Below are positions 35,701 to 50,500 of a DNA stretch of 64,000 bases, in pieces. The notes under the pieces are model-generated. The model ran no database searches. It had not been told where the DNA came from and worked only from the letters and a program-made list of their open reading frames with translations. The stretch lies in assembly GCA_038502055.1 (NCBI GenBank), contig JAXRKN010000043.1, positions 4,526,001 to 4,590,000 of the forward strand, read 5' to 3'. Origin of the DNA: Tanytarsus gracilentus (lineage: Eukaryota > Arthropoda > Insecta > Diptera > Chironomidae). The position numbers were made by a program, and so were the translations under genes. Each line of letters starts with the position of its first letter. The first letter of the stretch is position 1.

Positions 35701-38700
35701 CTTTTTCACATTTCATGGTGCGAAGGATTTACACGACGTTTGTCATTAAAAATTTAAAATGTTTCTAAAATTTCTTCGGTTATTATTGAATTGAGGAAAA
35801 TTTCAGAAAAAATGGTGGAAATCACTTGTCAGAAGGGATGCTGACGAGAAAGTTTTAAAAATATCTTCCTAAGCATCATCAGCAGTGGAAAAAGTGTGTA
35901 ATTAAAAAATTTTGGCAAAGAATTTCTTCGCTTATCAAAGTCAAATTTTCTTTTCCACGTGAACGTAAAGGGGAAGAGTTTAAACTTTTTTATAAAATTA
36001 TTTCATTACCACATACTCGCAAACGTCATACACCCGATAATTGCCCATCAGCACACCAAGTTGAGTCTTTTTTTTGTGTAAGCTTCTTATTCCGCTCATT
36101 TAGACTCACAACACTCGCCTAATTCAATGCTAGGCTAATTGAATTGTTGTTTTAAATAAGAATAATAACAATAATAGTAAAATTACTATTGAATATATAA
36201 AAAAGAGCGCACATACTGCGAGAGTTGACAAACGTAATCGGATTTTTGTTCCCTTTTTTATTTTATTCCCACTCTATCCGCATATATGCAAAAGTGAGTG
36301 AGAAAACTACATACGGTGAACCCTCTTGCGCAAAAAAATAATGCATAGTAATGAGTGCGGTGTAATTTGAGTAAATGACATGTCGTGATTGCTCATTTTC
36401 AAGTTCACATGCAGCTGCGATAGCTTCATAGCATATAGTTGCTGATTATTGACTTCTCGACATTTTTGACGCCATAACATCAACAGCTTTTGGCAAAGGA
36501 GGAAGAGAATTTAATTTAAAAATTATTTTTTCTTTTATTCGAGGCAGTTCCATTAACACACCAGTGGTTGAAAACGAAGTTATTTAGTTCGCTTTTATTA
36601 AGGCGAAATCTTGATAAGATTCCTTTCATAGAAAGGATTTTTTTGTTCTCTCTTCAAACCCGCACCATGCGCACACATTCATTTAATTTTTTTCAACTCA
36701 ATTTCAGATGCAAGATATTATTTTTTTTTATAAAAGTTCAACAATAATAATGACGACAAAATAAATATGCGGAAAGAGAGTCGAGATCATGTGCTATTGA
36801 ATATTATGGTGACATAGGCCACAATATAATTTGTACGCATTAGTGTCAAAAATGAAGATTTTAGATAAACGCTTTTTGAAGCGCACACAAAAGCCAAAAA
36901 ATGAACATTTCATTTTTTTAATATCGTTTCGTTGGAATTGTGTACGGCACGTATTATGTGGAATATATAAGGAATTCCTCGCATGAACTTAACAACAGGT
37001 TCAAATGAACGCCCTTTAGTATGCAAGACGAAGGTTACATTATTTTCGAAATTTTTTTTATATCCTCGTCATTAGGAATATTAAATCGAATTTGTATTCA
37101 TTTCATTAACGTGAGTTTCTCTCTAATGCTTCTGTCATTAGGACTTCAAGCGCTTTCAATATTATTAAGTGAGAGATTTTATCAGTTTTACCTTTTCAAT
37201 TCGATTTAGTGTTCGAATGACTTTATTGATGTGAAATTATAAGTCATATGAAAATTACTAAAATTTATTTTTATAAAAAGCCAAAATTAAAGAAGAACAT
37301 CATGTATGTCACACTTAACACCAAGAATTTGAGTCTCAATTTCATTTCGAGCAAAAACTTAATGAATTTATGGGAAATGCGTTTGTATTACACACAAACT
37401 CAATATTATTATCATTATTATTAAAGGCGAACGAAGTGAGAGAGAGAGAAGACGGCGGGGATTTCTTATTAAGGCACTTACAAGCGAGGGTGGCATAAAT
37501 TGCCTTTTTTATTTCGTCATTTTTTATAATAAAACGCAAACGATGCTAAAAAAATTCTTTAAGGCTTTTCTTTATTTTTGAGTCGACAACGGCGGTGGCG
37601 GAGCTGCTGTTACTCTTATTACTCAAGTTTTCTTAAATTTCATGCACACAATTTTCTCTCTCCTTATTTCTTATTTTTTTTCTTCAGCACTCTTGTCCCG
37701 GCACACAAACACACACACACACAGTGTACATTTACGAAGTCATAAATTTTCATTAGTGATTTTTTCTCGCTAAATATTGTGTGTGCATTATGTAATGTGT
37801 ATTTTGCCCTTTTTTCTTGAACTTCTTTTCCTTCTTTTTCCACTCGTCGTCTTATTCCTTTTCTTTATTTTTTTTCTCGCATGGCATATCTCTGATATGC
37901 TGCCGTACCACACCGGCAAAAATGAAAGCAAAATAAGTTGGAGAACATTTATATTTCATATATTGATACACTTTTTTTTCGTAGTTATTGTTTGCCTCCT
38001 TGCAAACATACCAGCTTAACGTATATATATATAAAGTAAAATAATATAAGATGTGTGGCAGGAGTGAGAGCTGCAAAATAAATTAATAAATGCCTGTCAC
38101 CCTTAATTTGTATCTTGTACAATTTTGCAGTATTGCCTAATCTTGGTATTTGCGCTTGCCTTCAACATCATCAACAACAAGAAAACAACAAGAAGAGCAA
38201 TAACGAAAATGTAATATAAAAAAGTTACGTATAGGATGACGCTTAGATTACTTCGCTTGTGTATCAGAAGCACTAACAGAAAATGTTTGAATTAATAATA
38301 AATTACTTTTTCCTGCTTCCAATTTTGATTTTTCTTTTCTCAAAGTTTATCTCGGAAAATTCGTTAATTTTTAACGTGTTTTTGTTTGTTTACATTTAAT
38401 TCGAAAAATCAGGATTTCTCACTCATTTTAAGTAAAAATTCTTCATTATGGAGAAAAATAATTATAAAGTAGTGAAAATCGCCGACACTCGCAATAAGTC
38501 ATTACTTTTACAAAGTGCGAAAGTTGTTAATCTATTATAATTGATGTGTTTTGAAATAGAGGAATGTTAAGTCGATGAAAAGAGCGACTCTCCTCGCTTG
38601 TTAGTAACAATTATAAGTCGGTAGTTTTTTTTGTTTCAGTTTTTCTCTTCTTCTTACGCCACTTAACGTGTTAAATTAAGAGCTCTCTTGGTGAATTTTA

Positions 38701-41536
38701 CGTTTGAATGCGAGGAATTCATATTGTTTTTATTACTTCAATACCATATTGAAACTTCGCACCTTCTTTTTATTGAAATTGTTGCTCTTGAATGTGTAAT
38801 TATGGCAAACTAATTAAGTGTGGATCGCACAATAAAAAAAAAGAGGCGAGAAATAAGAATGTTCGCGCACACTATAAAAACCGCGACTTGCGCATGAACA
38901 TGGTTAAGATGTTTTTCGAGGTAAATAACCGCGAAAAATATGCTGGTTAACGACATGATGATATGTTCATGGAGATGGAAAGAGGTCACAAACTACAAAA
39001 TTTCATAATTATCTGATTTTGGAAATCTCACTCGGGTGCTTGACCATCATCTTTTTTTTCCTTCATATATGTACACATCGTTTATGATGTCACAAAGAGT
39101 AAACACGATGATTTCTTGGTCATTAAATTACATCAAGCAGTAAGCAAGAAAGGGCCATATGCAAAATTATATCTTGAGGAACTCATCGCTAAATGTTATG
39201 ATGTGAGTCGTAAAATAAAAATCAATTGCCAAATAAAGAAATCCTCGTGTGAACTTTCCTCCTCTAAGTGTGATAACGGCTATCAGCCAAAATCTATCTA
39301 TAAAACCATGATTTTTATGTTCCTTTGAATAAGCAACACTTTGGGTGTCTTATTACTTCGTATGCTCATAAAATTCTCCTCATAACAACTGAAAATAAAA
39401 CACATCACAGCATTGATGCTCTGCTCCGAGTATATCAAAAGGAAAACGACTTTGAAAGAGCGAACAAAAAAAACAGTCGTAAAATGTTTTATGACTTTTG
39501 TATTTATTTCGCCTCAAATTCTCCCCCACCGCTCACCAAAGCACACACAATCAATTTACTCCTTTTTTCTCTCTCACTCGTTTTGTATACACACTCTTCA
39601 GCATGAATGGATCATCATTATATAATTATCGTTTTTATTTTTCCTTAGGATAAAACAACCATTTGGTACTTGCCACCACAATCAAAAAAAAAAATCAAGG
39701 TCGTAAAAATGATAATAAACAAATTTATAGCTTCGGTCATGAATCCCCTTCGAATGGATGGTGGTTTTGTTTTGTCATGGATGCATCACCAAGATCATCA
39801 AGTTTTATTGCTATCCGCTCTTTTTTTATGGAGCTGCTGGCAATATAAGAATTCTTTTTTTTTCGGGGTGATGATTTAATCAGTTCAGCATTCGATAATT
39901 AAAATTGCTCTCTTTAGATTTTATTGGTTCCAGAATAAGTGTCAATGACTTTAGATAATTATAGTCGTTAAAGTTTAACTTTATTTGTTGGGTTAAGGAA
40001 TTTTGAGAAAAAAATATTTAACGTTTTCTTTAAATTTAAATTTTTGGAACAAAATTAATTGATCAATAAATTTAAATTAGTTACAGTAAAATTTATGATC
40101 TGAAGCAATTTGTAAGAGACACTCCACAATATCCATTCGGGATCGAAGAAAAAAAAGGAATTAATTTTTTTATCGTTCAAATTATTAATTAGCGGAATAA
40201 ATAGAGAAGAGGAGAGAAACGCTCAATAAATATATACACGACGACTACGTTAATGATTGTGATGGTACCGATTAGTAAAATGAATTGGGTTGGAATCGGG
40301 TCTTGTCATTAATGCTTAATGGGATAATAATACATTTTAGAGAGAATTTAGTGTGTGTGTGTGTGCGCACGCCTTGGACAATCGAGTAATGAATGTTAAA
40401 CTTTTTTTATAGCGTATAATTTTTTGGGAGGCTCATCACCACTTTGTAGGCAAGGGCATGGAGGAGAAGGAACTGAAAGAGAGAAACAATTTTCATATTA
40501 TTACTGCTTTATGGCCGTTTTAATTTTCAATCCAAATTAGCAGCGAGATGAACATTTAATATGAACTCATTGTTTTTTCCACTCACTCGATTCTCGCTTA
40601 ATTCTTCGTTTCTCGCTTCGTTAAATCTCAAAAGTGGGCAAACAATTAGGAAAAATTTTCATTTGAGTTCTCGCTCTCTTGTGTGTGGATATCAAATTGT
40701 ACAATTGCATTTCATTACAATTTTTTTGTGTTAATTTAATCTTATTTTTATGATAATGTGCCGCGTGTCGAACGAAGGAGACGAAAAATAGAATTGGATG
40801 TATTTAATTGAGAAGAGGAGCGGAAGAAATTTAGACATTTACAATTGAATTGCAAGCTCATCTAATTATTTTTTTATTCTTTGTGTTCATTTAACGATCA
40901 ATTAAAAAAATTATTATTTTTTTTCCTCTTCAAAAGTTTTCTTATCACCAACGAAAAAAAAATTCCTCTCGTCCAGCGATTAAATTGAAAAATCAAACTT
41001 TACGGCGTACTTTAGCTGACTTTTATGAATATTTAAAGTCTCATAATATTAATTTGATTGATAACCTCTCACGATTTGGTCACAACTTGTTGTTCGAATC
41101 GCGTCATCATCCTCCGGTTTCAAGATTATTTAATTTTAAATTTCTTTCTATTTTTGGCCTCTTATTCAATCGTGATAATAGACGGAAATAATTTTTGTGG
41201 AAATTTTAAAATTCCAACAGTCAAATCCAATTAAAAAATCTCGACCTACAAACATACAAAAGCTCTTCACTGTGCCTTCAAAGTGTTTTTAATAAATATT
41301 GCAGAAAATTAAAGCAAATAAAAAATGCTCCAGTCTTTATGGAGATTTCGAAATTATTTTCTCACTCACATGCATCTCATTCATATAAAGCGTTCAAATT
41401 AAATAAATTGACTTTTCGACACATCGATATGCTTGAGCTCGAGTTTTTCTTCATTATGTGAAATTATTATGCAAATGAAATTTAATAGATGATTCATGTT
41501 TTAATATAATTTTTTTTCTTCTTCTTATATTTGCAG

Positions 41537-41595
41537 ATGGTAAGCTTTTTAATTATTCGCCACGCAGTATGTTGCTACTCTCCATGGCATGTTGA
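41537..41595 (+). CDS. hth: Alternative Homothorax exon candidate (D-G-K...), cassette or terminal
   Basis: A strong acceptor (TTCTTCTTATATTTGCAG) is followed by ATGGTAAGC. With the leftover G from 28642, the frame reads DGKLFNYSPRSMLLLSMAC and stops at 41593-41595. DPDGK matches the start of the linker segment I remember in fly Hth (DPDGKFLSS...). Three readings are possible. A 3-base microexon ATG (41537-41539) has donor GTAAGC. A 30-base cassette (41537-41566) has donor GTATGT. Both keep phase 1 and join in frame to 51101. A terminal exon would give a homeodomain-less protein, with AATAAA at 42044 and 42055. The flanking bases look less AT-rich than usual for this intron. Which form is used cannot be decided here. 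Confidence 0.55.
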
Positions 41596-44500
41596 AGTTC
41601 CATTAGCGTATGTAAAAGAAATTAAAAAATTCCTTTAAGAAAAAAATCTTCCATGGTCGTCATCGTCATCGTCGTCGACGATGTCTGAGGTAGCGCAAAT
41701 ATTTCTGACTCTAAAAAATTAACCCATAATTATTGACTGGTCGTCCACGGCCTTTTTATCAGTTATCATCTTTATTACTTATTAAATATTACCGCTACCG
41801 AAATTGCGCTTCGTGATCGTCAACGCCTTCTAATGAAATTAATTCCCATCTTCATTCTCGATCGATCGCGGTAATGACTGATGAAATGAAGAGTTGATGA
41901 AGACGAGCAGTCTTCACTCTGTTAAAGTTTATGTTGATGATATGCCTTCGATGAATGAATTTTACGCGGAATATCGACGGACAGTCAGTAGCCCATTAAT
42001 CTCTTATCACAACAAATCTTCCGCACATTTTTTTTTTCCAAAGAATAAAAGATTAATAAATTATTTGTCCGCGCACGCTTGTGTGCGAGTGCAAATTAAT
42101 AAAATTTATTATTAAACAATTAAATCGTCACTTAAGAGACGTTTACTTCACCTCTCATGTCGCTATAAATCATTATTTAACTTCATCCCATTTATCAAAT
42201 TATACATGGCTGGAGAATGAAATATACACACCCGACTCACCGACGAGAGAGCTCTCATTTCTTTTGATATGTGTACTCTCTTTCGTAAAATACATAAAGA
42301 AATTGCATTTAACTTCTTTTCCTAGTTCGCACTCTGATTAATTTATGTTGCCTCTCATAATTGCCAATTAAACGACGACGTTGTAGATTGAATTTTTTTT
42401 TACGTTTAGGCCTTTAATGAGTCTTAATTAATCAATTTTAAAGGAATTCGCGAGTGCATCGATGCTGTGGGAAAAAATTTAATAAGATAATAAATTCTAA
42501 TAAAAATTTAATAAATTTATTAGTTCTTCACTTTTTATTCTAAAATCTCTAAATTTTTAATGGAAACTTAAAATATTTTTAAAATTTTGAGCGACAGGTT
42601 TACTTAAGTATGGTGAAATAAGTCCTCACGTATGAAAGTCAATTTTAATATTTGTGAGAGTAAAAATTGTTTAAAAAACTTAACGGCATTCAAGCTGTCA
42701 AGTGAATTATTGAGCTGTTGAATCTCTCAACGAAATTTATGAGATCACAATCGGAATTATTTTCATGTTAAGTAGATAATAGATAGACTTCCGAAATTCT
42801 TCGGCTATTCCCTTCTTACATACTTTTGATGATGAATTGACGCAATAATTTCAAGAGAGATTTATCAAATCTAGTGAAGCATAAAGGCAGACAAATGTAG
42901 ACTAAATGAATATAAGTTGATTTGAATTGAACGTGTATCAATTATTGCCTCAGCGGAAGAGTGTTGTTTGCGAGTCAATCGCTCTTTTTTTGGTTAAAAG
43001 AGCTATTAAAGTGTTTAAAAATGCTCCATTGATGCCCAATGATTGCCTTGCGTAAATTTTCTCATAGCCGAAATGTACATTCATTGTAGTGTGTTTATTA
43101 TAGACGCGATTTTTTCTCTCTCTCTCCTCGTGGTGATGGTGTTGATGATGACGAGATCATCAATAATCGTCAACGAGACACAACAATTTCTCTCACTTAG
43201 GTCTTTATGTTTATTGTTAGCGAGTTGAAAGCTTCACAACAACAACAGCCACGAGAATTGTGGGGTAGAAAACTTTAAAAGCTACCAGGCGAAAAAAGAA
43301 ATAATTCATTTCCCTCCCCAGTCGGCAACAACCCACACTATCCATATTTTCATTCATACAATTAAGACATGTGATTTTGACAGATTTTGTGACCCACGGA
43401 AAATCGATAAGCAGCTTTAAGAGAGAGTGAGAGCAATGAGTGAATGCTATTGCCACTGCTGAGACGAAGCCTCAACGCATGTTTAATATTATTGATTATG
43501 AATTTATAAATAAACATATTTAGAGCTCTTTCTCTCTCAAGAGATGTATGTACAGCAATTTGAGTGCAATATGCACAGCATTTTAATTGAAAATCGATTT
43601 TTCATGTTAGCTTTCAATGGTATTTCATCTATCTATCACTTAACGGATTAGATAGTTTTATTAAATTGATATTACCCGGCTCGTTCATTGCAGCACACGG
43701 CTCACTCGAATCTCTCGAATAAATTTATACATTTTTGCCGCATCACAGTCGAAGATCACCATATGAAAATTCTAAATTATTGAAGAGAGATGAAATGCAA
43801 ATGAACGTAAATTGCAAACAGCATTTGAGACATCACCGTATCGGCTGCGGTGATTTCAGTTCGTATAATTTTCGACCATGTGTATTTTATTAAAAATAAA
43901 ATCAAATTTTTTTTCGAGAGGCTCTTTTTTGAATATGAATATAAATTTTATACACGTTATAATAATGTTTCGATATCTGATATTTTTTCTCAATTCAATA
44001 ATTGATTAGAATTTTTAATTATTCCCTCCTTTCAACCTTCCATTCGTCTCTCGCTCGCTCGACGTTCGCATTTGTGAGAAACATACAAGACACACTCAAG
44101 TGATCATCGGACGACGCTGATGACGATGGCGCAATTAATATAAATTTGTTCAATTAGCGATTTTAATTTTAATTTTTAAAATTACGTTAAATATTTAAAT
44201 TTTAAAAATACGTTGAAATTAAAAAAATTGAAAATTTTATTAGAAAAAATTCCGCCATCTCCCGCCGAGTTGTGTCCGCTTGTATCGACGATATAAGAAG
44301 CGAAATGTTAAAAATACTCACAAATCTCCTCGCTACATGCTTCAAAGAAGCGACGTTTTTTGGGATTCTTGAAATATTTCCATCGAAACGATCGATTCAT
44401 CTGCTGGAATAATTATTTAAATTTGAATAAGATCATCAAGATATGCATGGGGCTCTCGAAAGTGTGTTCTTTAAGGAGGAATATATAATAATGGAAAGCG

Positions 44501-47500
44501 AATATAGCGAGCGAGAGAGAGAGGAAGATGAAAAGAAAAAAATAATTTATAAAAAAAATTCTTGAGCAATCTTAAACCTGTTCTGATTAACCAAAAAAAG
44601 GGAGTCGTGGATATATGTAGAATGGACATAAGAATTGATGAAAAAAATCATTAAAAATATATATTTTTTTTCTCGAATACCTCGCGGCGACTCAACTCGA
44701 CTTCATTTTAGTTTAGTTTAAAATTCAAATTTCTTTCTCTCTCGACTCGAAAAAAAAGTTAAAGTTTCCATAGTTAACACTCCATGAGGATATGAAATTG
44801 AATTTTAGTCCCTCACAAAAATTACTATTGAAGACTTAATTGAAAATTATTCTAAGCGACGAGGGAATTTTTGGCCTATGAAGACACAAACGGTGCGAGA
44901 CAATGTCACCTTATTATCACGAGCCGTACAGCATAGCGAAGCAGTAAGGAAACCTCAAAAGAGCGCAAAAATGGCAAAGTACTCCATAAAATTTAAATAA
45001 AACTGCAATAAATGTTATCAGATTTGCTCACAGGGCTTACCACACTCAATTTGAAATGTGAGGGAAGGATGAAAATTACTCCGAGATGGTTTAATTTCCA
45101 CTTCTATGAGCTAACGAAAATGACGGTGACGTCATTAACCCTTTTTGAGGTTTCTAAAGAGTCACTCTATCTCCCAATCGTGTGCCCATTATCGTTCACA
45201 TTTAATAGTGCCATTATGAGGAGGAGATGCATTTTTTCTATTTTCAATCCCAAACTTAACTTTAATACAGAAGCAAAAAAATATATAAATAAATGTTGAA
45301 TCTCACCCTCGTTCACAGTCGAAATGACATGGCAGAAAAGTGATATGAAGCAAAGAGGGGGTGGAAAGTGAGAGAGAGAAAGAGAATGAAATGAAAACGA
45401 CGGAATAAATGTGAAATCTCCCCATTACATTGATGGGTTTTATTCACATTCTTTTTTTTGTTTTGTTGGAACTGATAACAGCACAGTAACAACCATTTCC
45501 ATTTTCGGTTGGGAGCACATTTTCTGATAGAAACAAGGCGAGAGCGGCAAAAAAAAGGAGCTCAAGAGAGAATGAGAAAATCCATTCAATTGGCAATAAA
45601 GGCAAATATAAAAATTATTTGATACTAAAATTATAGCTTAATGTTAGCAGTTAGATATTTGCTCTAGATATAAACGCTCTCTTACACTTTTTCTTCTCTC
45701 GCCCTTTGCTCACACAAACATTACACAAAAATTAAGGTTTTTCCTTCTTTTAACCATTTTTTTGTGTGGATATCTTCTCCCCATGAATGAGTTTCACTCG
45801 AATAGTTATTTAAATAGAACAGGGTGAACCCTAACAACAACCAGCTACGATATGCCACACGAGCAGATAGCGAGAGAGTGAGAGAGGAATGGGCGGAAGG
45901 TACTCGGAAAATACATAGAAAAATGAAATGGAGATTTTTATCATAAAATTAGAAAAAAAGCGTTTAAAAGCGTCTTTATTGTAGGAAAATTCGTTTTCCC
46001 TCGTTTTGCATAACAAGAACCCTTTTTTAATTCTGCAGAGACGGAAAGGATATTAAAAAGGAAATGCGAAAGGAGAGAGAGAGGATAAAATGTAATTTTT
46101 AAATAATATGAAATGCTTTTTATGGGATATTTATTTTTGTGTGAAAAATGTCGTAGAAAAAAATGTTGAAAGTTTTTCCTAACTCATTAAAAATAAAAGT
46201 AAAAAATGTATTCAAAGTTTTTCAAAATGATTTCTTAAATTTAGGATTCGAACCATTCAATACAAAAGTTTTTTAATCTTTAGATTTTTTTATTTTCTTT
46301 AAAACACTAAAAATCAAAATCATGTTATAAAAATAGTTTTTAAAACTTTTAATTGCATTTTTGATGTATCTAAAAATTTCATTGATGCCACTTCTCTCCC
46401 GTGCGGAATTCTTTGAAAGAAAAGAAATTCTGGATTCGATGAAACTGAGAGTTTGCGCTATGAGAAACCAATCATACAGAACTAGCTCTCGATTCTTTAT
46501 ATAAAAATGGTGAAAAATTTCTTTTCTTTTTGTGCAATTTTCTTCTCTTTAAAGAATTCCTCTTTTCTTCAACAAGCATCTCCTTCGATAATGACCAGAA
46601 CTATCGTGCTGAAGATATTATATTCCTTTTATATATACATGAAAGTCCTTTCTCTCGCATTACAATGCCTTTGCATCACATAGATGGATTTTTCATGTCC
46701 TCAATTTTTCATTTTTCATTTTCCTTCTCACTTATTCATTTTACTTTTTTTTCATGATGGGATTGAAATTATTTAATATTTTATTAAAAATGATGAAAAT
46801 ATTAATTTCTTAATTTTTATTAAACACTTTAAAAATCTTTTTTTCTCATCTTTTATTACTTGAACCATCTCGAAGCTTCTTCTTCTTCTTCTTCCCGGTA
46901 ACCATGTGAGAAGCTCCTTTCGTACAGCGATAAGAAGCAAGTGAAAATCTCTTTTTATGAAAATCAATGAAAGACAATAAATTCAATAGCTTTATGCTCT
47001 GACGTTTACTGTAAGACTCTCGTCTCGACATCATCACCATTTATTTTTCTCATACTCTTCTCCGTCTACAGTTTTCCTTTTGTCTCTTTTTTTAAAAAAA
47101 ATAAATTGTTGCGGCAAATAATAAAAATTAGTTTTCACAAAATCAAATTTACCCCAAAATATAAAAAAGTCTCAATGAAAGCTCAAAACCATAATAGCCG
47201 TCTATGTACTACTGCTACGTGGCGCGGTAATTTATTTGAAAATGATAATTTCAAAAAAGCGCAACAGGCGAAGAGCCAAGAATTTAGTGATATTTTACAA
47301 TTTTAATGGGCCGCCAAATGCTGTCTCTTATAGTCATTCTCTCTCTCTCCTTTTTCCTCTACCCTCCACACCAAAAAACACTGCCTCTGTCGTTGCTTCT
47401 GCTGATGACGATGATTTTCCATATTAACCCTCTTTTTCGTGCTTGCTGTTGGTGGTGGCTCTCTCATTGTGAGCACAAACACAGAGAGCTATGCGGTGTC

Positions 47501-50500
47501 CGAAGATGTTGTGTGAGTGCAAGAGAGAGGGAAAAACATTTTCACAAATGAACTGGTGTTGGTGCAATCGCTCGGTGAAAAGCAAATTTTCCACTTCTCG
47601 AAAAAAACATTCTATTACCCTCTCCCCGCGTGCCTTAGTTTTCTCTGTGCCGCTTTTACTGTTGTTTTATTATTTGTTTTACGACTACCTAAAATGGCCG
47701 ATTGTCAAGGTTAACGACAACTCAGAACGACATAAAATTGCACATTCTATTTTATGATTATTGTCAATAATTTTTCTCTCGGTGATAAATTGGGGTTGAA
47801 CACACTCAGCGCAGCGAGGATGACGAGGGCGATAAGATGTGATAAAGGAGGTCTCAGATTTTATTTAAAAAACTCTACTCGAGTAGAAAATTACTTTAAA
47901 ACGTCGTAAAATACCAGAAGTTTTTCCCATCGTCTGCGCGTATGTTTATGACATCATGAATTGCTCTTAGCCTGGGGAGAGAAGATTTTTCTGCTCTACT
48001 GCTGATGCTGTACTGCGGCATTCACTCTTGGATTTAAAAAATTGATTTTTAGTTTTTCTTCGGGGATTTGGAAAATTGTTCCAATTTCCATTTTCTCCTC
48101 ATATCTTTGCAAATTGATTTTTATTTGCTCTGTCGCTGTGGTTTTCCTCAATCAAGTGCACTTTTTAATGTCACCTCCCGAGAGTGATTTCTTTTTATGA
48201 CTTTTCTCACCGAATATTTATTTATTGAATAAGTTTGAGGAATATTTAAATTTTTAAAAGGAGTTTAGGAATTTTTTTTAAAAAAGATCAAGTTCAGCAT
48301 TGATTTTATCCTACATAATAAAATTAAATGAAAATAAATTTATAAATTATTTATTGCAAAAGAAGGTTCAATTCCTAAATTTAATATTAATTCGTGTTTA
48401 ATATTTCAAATTTTTTTTTCTCGAAAATATCAATTAATTGCAATTCTGTTTTTTAAATTCCTAAAGCACATTAAAAAATTTATCTAAAATATTTTTTTAA
48501 TTCAAATAAAAAACCCTTCACCACATTGAAAACTTTCAATTACTTTTTGCCTTCACATGTCATTCAAATTTTGTGACCAGAAAATTCTTACAATGAGGCA
48601 TTCAATGAGTTTAACTGCAGGAAGGAGATAGTGAAGGATAGGAAATTAAAATTTTCTCGGTTTGAATCACAAAAATAGAGCACACATTGAGTGTATGACG
48701 ATTATGATGTGGAAATGTACCATGAATGTCCTTCTCTCATATAATAATCATTGAAGAGTTGAAGAAAACCTCGATGGAGTTTGTACGGAAATGGAAAATC
48801 GAATTTAATTAAATTTCTATGCTCAAAAATTTTTCCTGCCTTTTAAAGCGAAGCAATGCGGCCATGGCATATATGCAGAGTTTTCCCTACATTTATGTGT
48901 ATAGAGAGAAAAATTTATCTCTCGATGTGTCTGCAGTCAATAGATTTTTTGCTTCCACTGCTATTTCTTCTCTCCCTCTCACTCACTTTCCTCGTATGAT
49001 GTATACCAGTCATTCAACATAAGACATGCGCGGGATACACCCGTATTGATGTGTCTCCTTGGTAACAATTCTAAATAATAAAATTCTGACTATTATTTTT
49101 CCCCTTTTTTTGCCATCATTTCTTCATCCGCGCGTCACAGCACTGCAACTGCAGAAGTTGTGCTGTAACTTTTGTTCCTTGCGCTCTTGTCTCTGCAGTA
49201 AATTGCATTTTTCTTCTTTCTATCTTCCTTCGCCAATATAGATTCAAGTTTACACCCCTTCTGATATAATTTTTGCGATTTCCACGGCAGAGATTCAAAC
49301 TGTCATTTCAATTCGATATGCGATTTTTGCTGTGCATAAAAATTTCAGCGCATTTATTTCGTCATGCATTTTTACGATTATTATTATGATATTGTCATGT
49401 GAATGGGTGCTGATAGCCGCGAAGTTCACGATGTAGTTAAAGAAAGGATTAAAAATTTAAATTTTCAATATTAAGCTCGCAATTTTTTTCAGTAAAAATC
49501 AATAAAACACATTCAGGGCGATTTTTTGTTGTGTGTTGAAAAAAAAGAGAAAATATTCAACTTTTCATTCATGCAAAATGCCGGGGTTGAAAGATACTTT
49601 TGGGTATACAGCTCTCACTCTCTTCAAGTCTCAACATATTGATAAATGACTGGCAATTTATTTTCCTTCCTTAAAAGCGACGTTGTGTTTAAGGGATACA
49701 TTTTCCTTTCGCATTTTATAGAAGAATTTTAAAGATAGCGATAAAGTAATGAAATTGAAAATGCCACTCTCACAATTTACTCTAATTAGCTTTTGCATAG
49801 CAGTAGCAAGTTTTTCTTCTTTTTTTTGGGTAGAGATTGATAAGCAAATGAATGTATAGCGTCAGTCACGTGGCAAATTTATCAACTATTTTTTATTTAG
49901 AAACTTTTTTGTCCTCGTTTTAGTTTTGGTGCGTATTAAATATATGAATGTGCATCGATCCAATGGCTAGTACCACACACAACAATGCCACATTCAATAA
50001 ATTTTGTTGCTGAAATATGCATTTAAGTCACACATATTTTTTCTCTCTCTCTCTTGTTCAATGCAACGGCCTGCCATCGGATGGATGGTGTAAAAAAATA
50101 TTTTATATCCCTCCACTCATTCTCTTGTTAGGTTCTCGAATATCAACCAGATATGACATTTTCCCAATGTTATTTAAAATTATCGATTTTCTGGATATTT
50201 TTTTTGTTGCTTGTCGCTCACTCACAAAAACAAAACAGAGTTTTAAATATTTCTCTTTTATCCTCATCTCTAAAACTTGCTTGATCCATAATATTCCAAA
50301 TGTGGAATTTTAAATTTTATTTTTCGTTATGTGATCTCCGTCGCTCCATCTCATCGTTTTCTCACACGCTTTCTTAATGCTTCTTTTCTGGATAATTAAA
50401 TGCCTAGAAAAGATTTAAATCAGACAAGAGATATTGGAGATTCTCGTTTAAAGATATGTAATGAAAGCTCTGCAAAGAAAGTTAAACAAGTTTAAGTTAT

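Noticed and set aside
39116..39328. 70-codon open frame with a lysine-rich, plausible-looking N-terminus
   Set aside because: No recognised motif, and the second half is low complexity. Not supported as a gene.
39715..39760. Frame reading KFIASVMNPLRMDGG, loosely like the fly Hth segment KFLSSLNPSELTYDG
   Set aside because: There is no acceptor or pyrimidine tract before it and no phase-compatible donor after it. The match is weak and probably chance.
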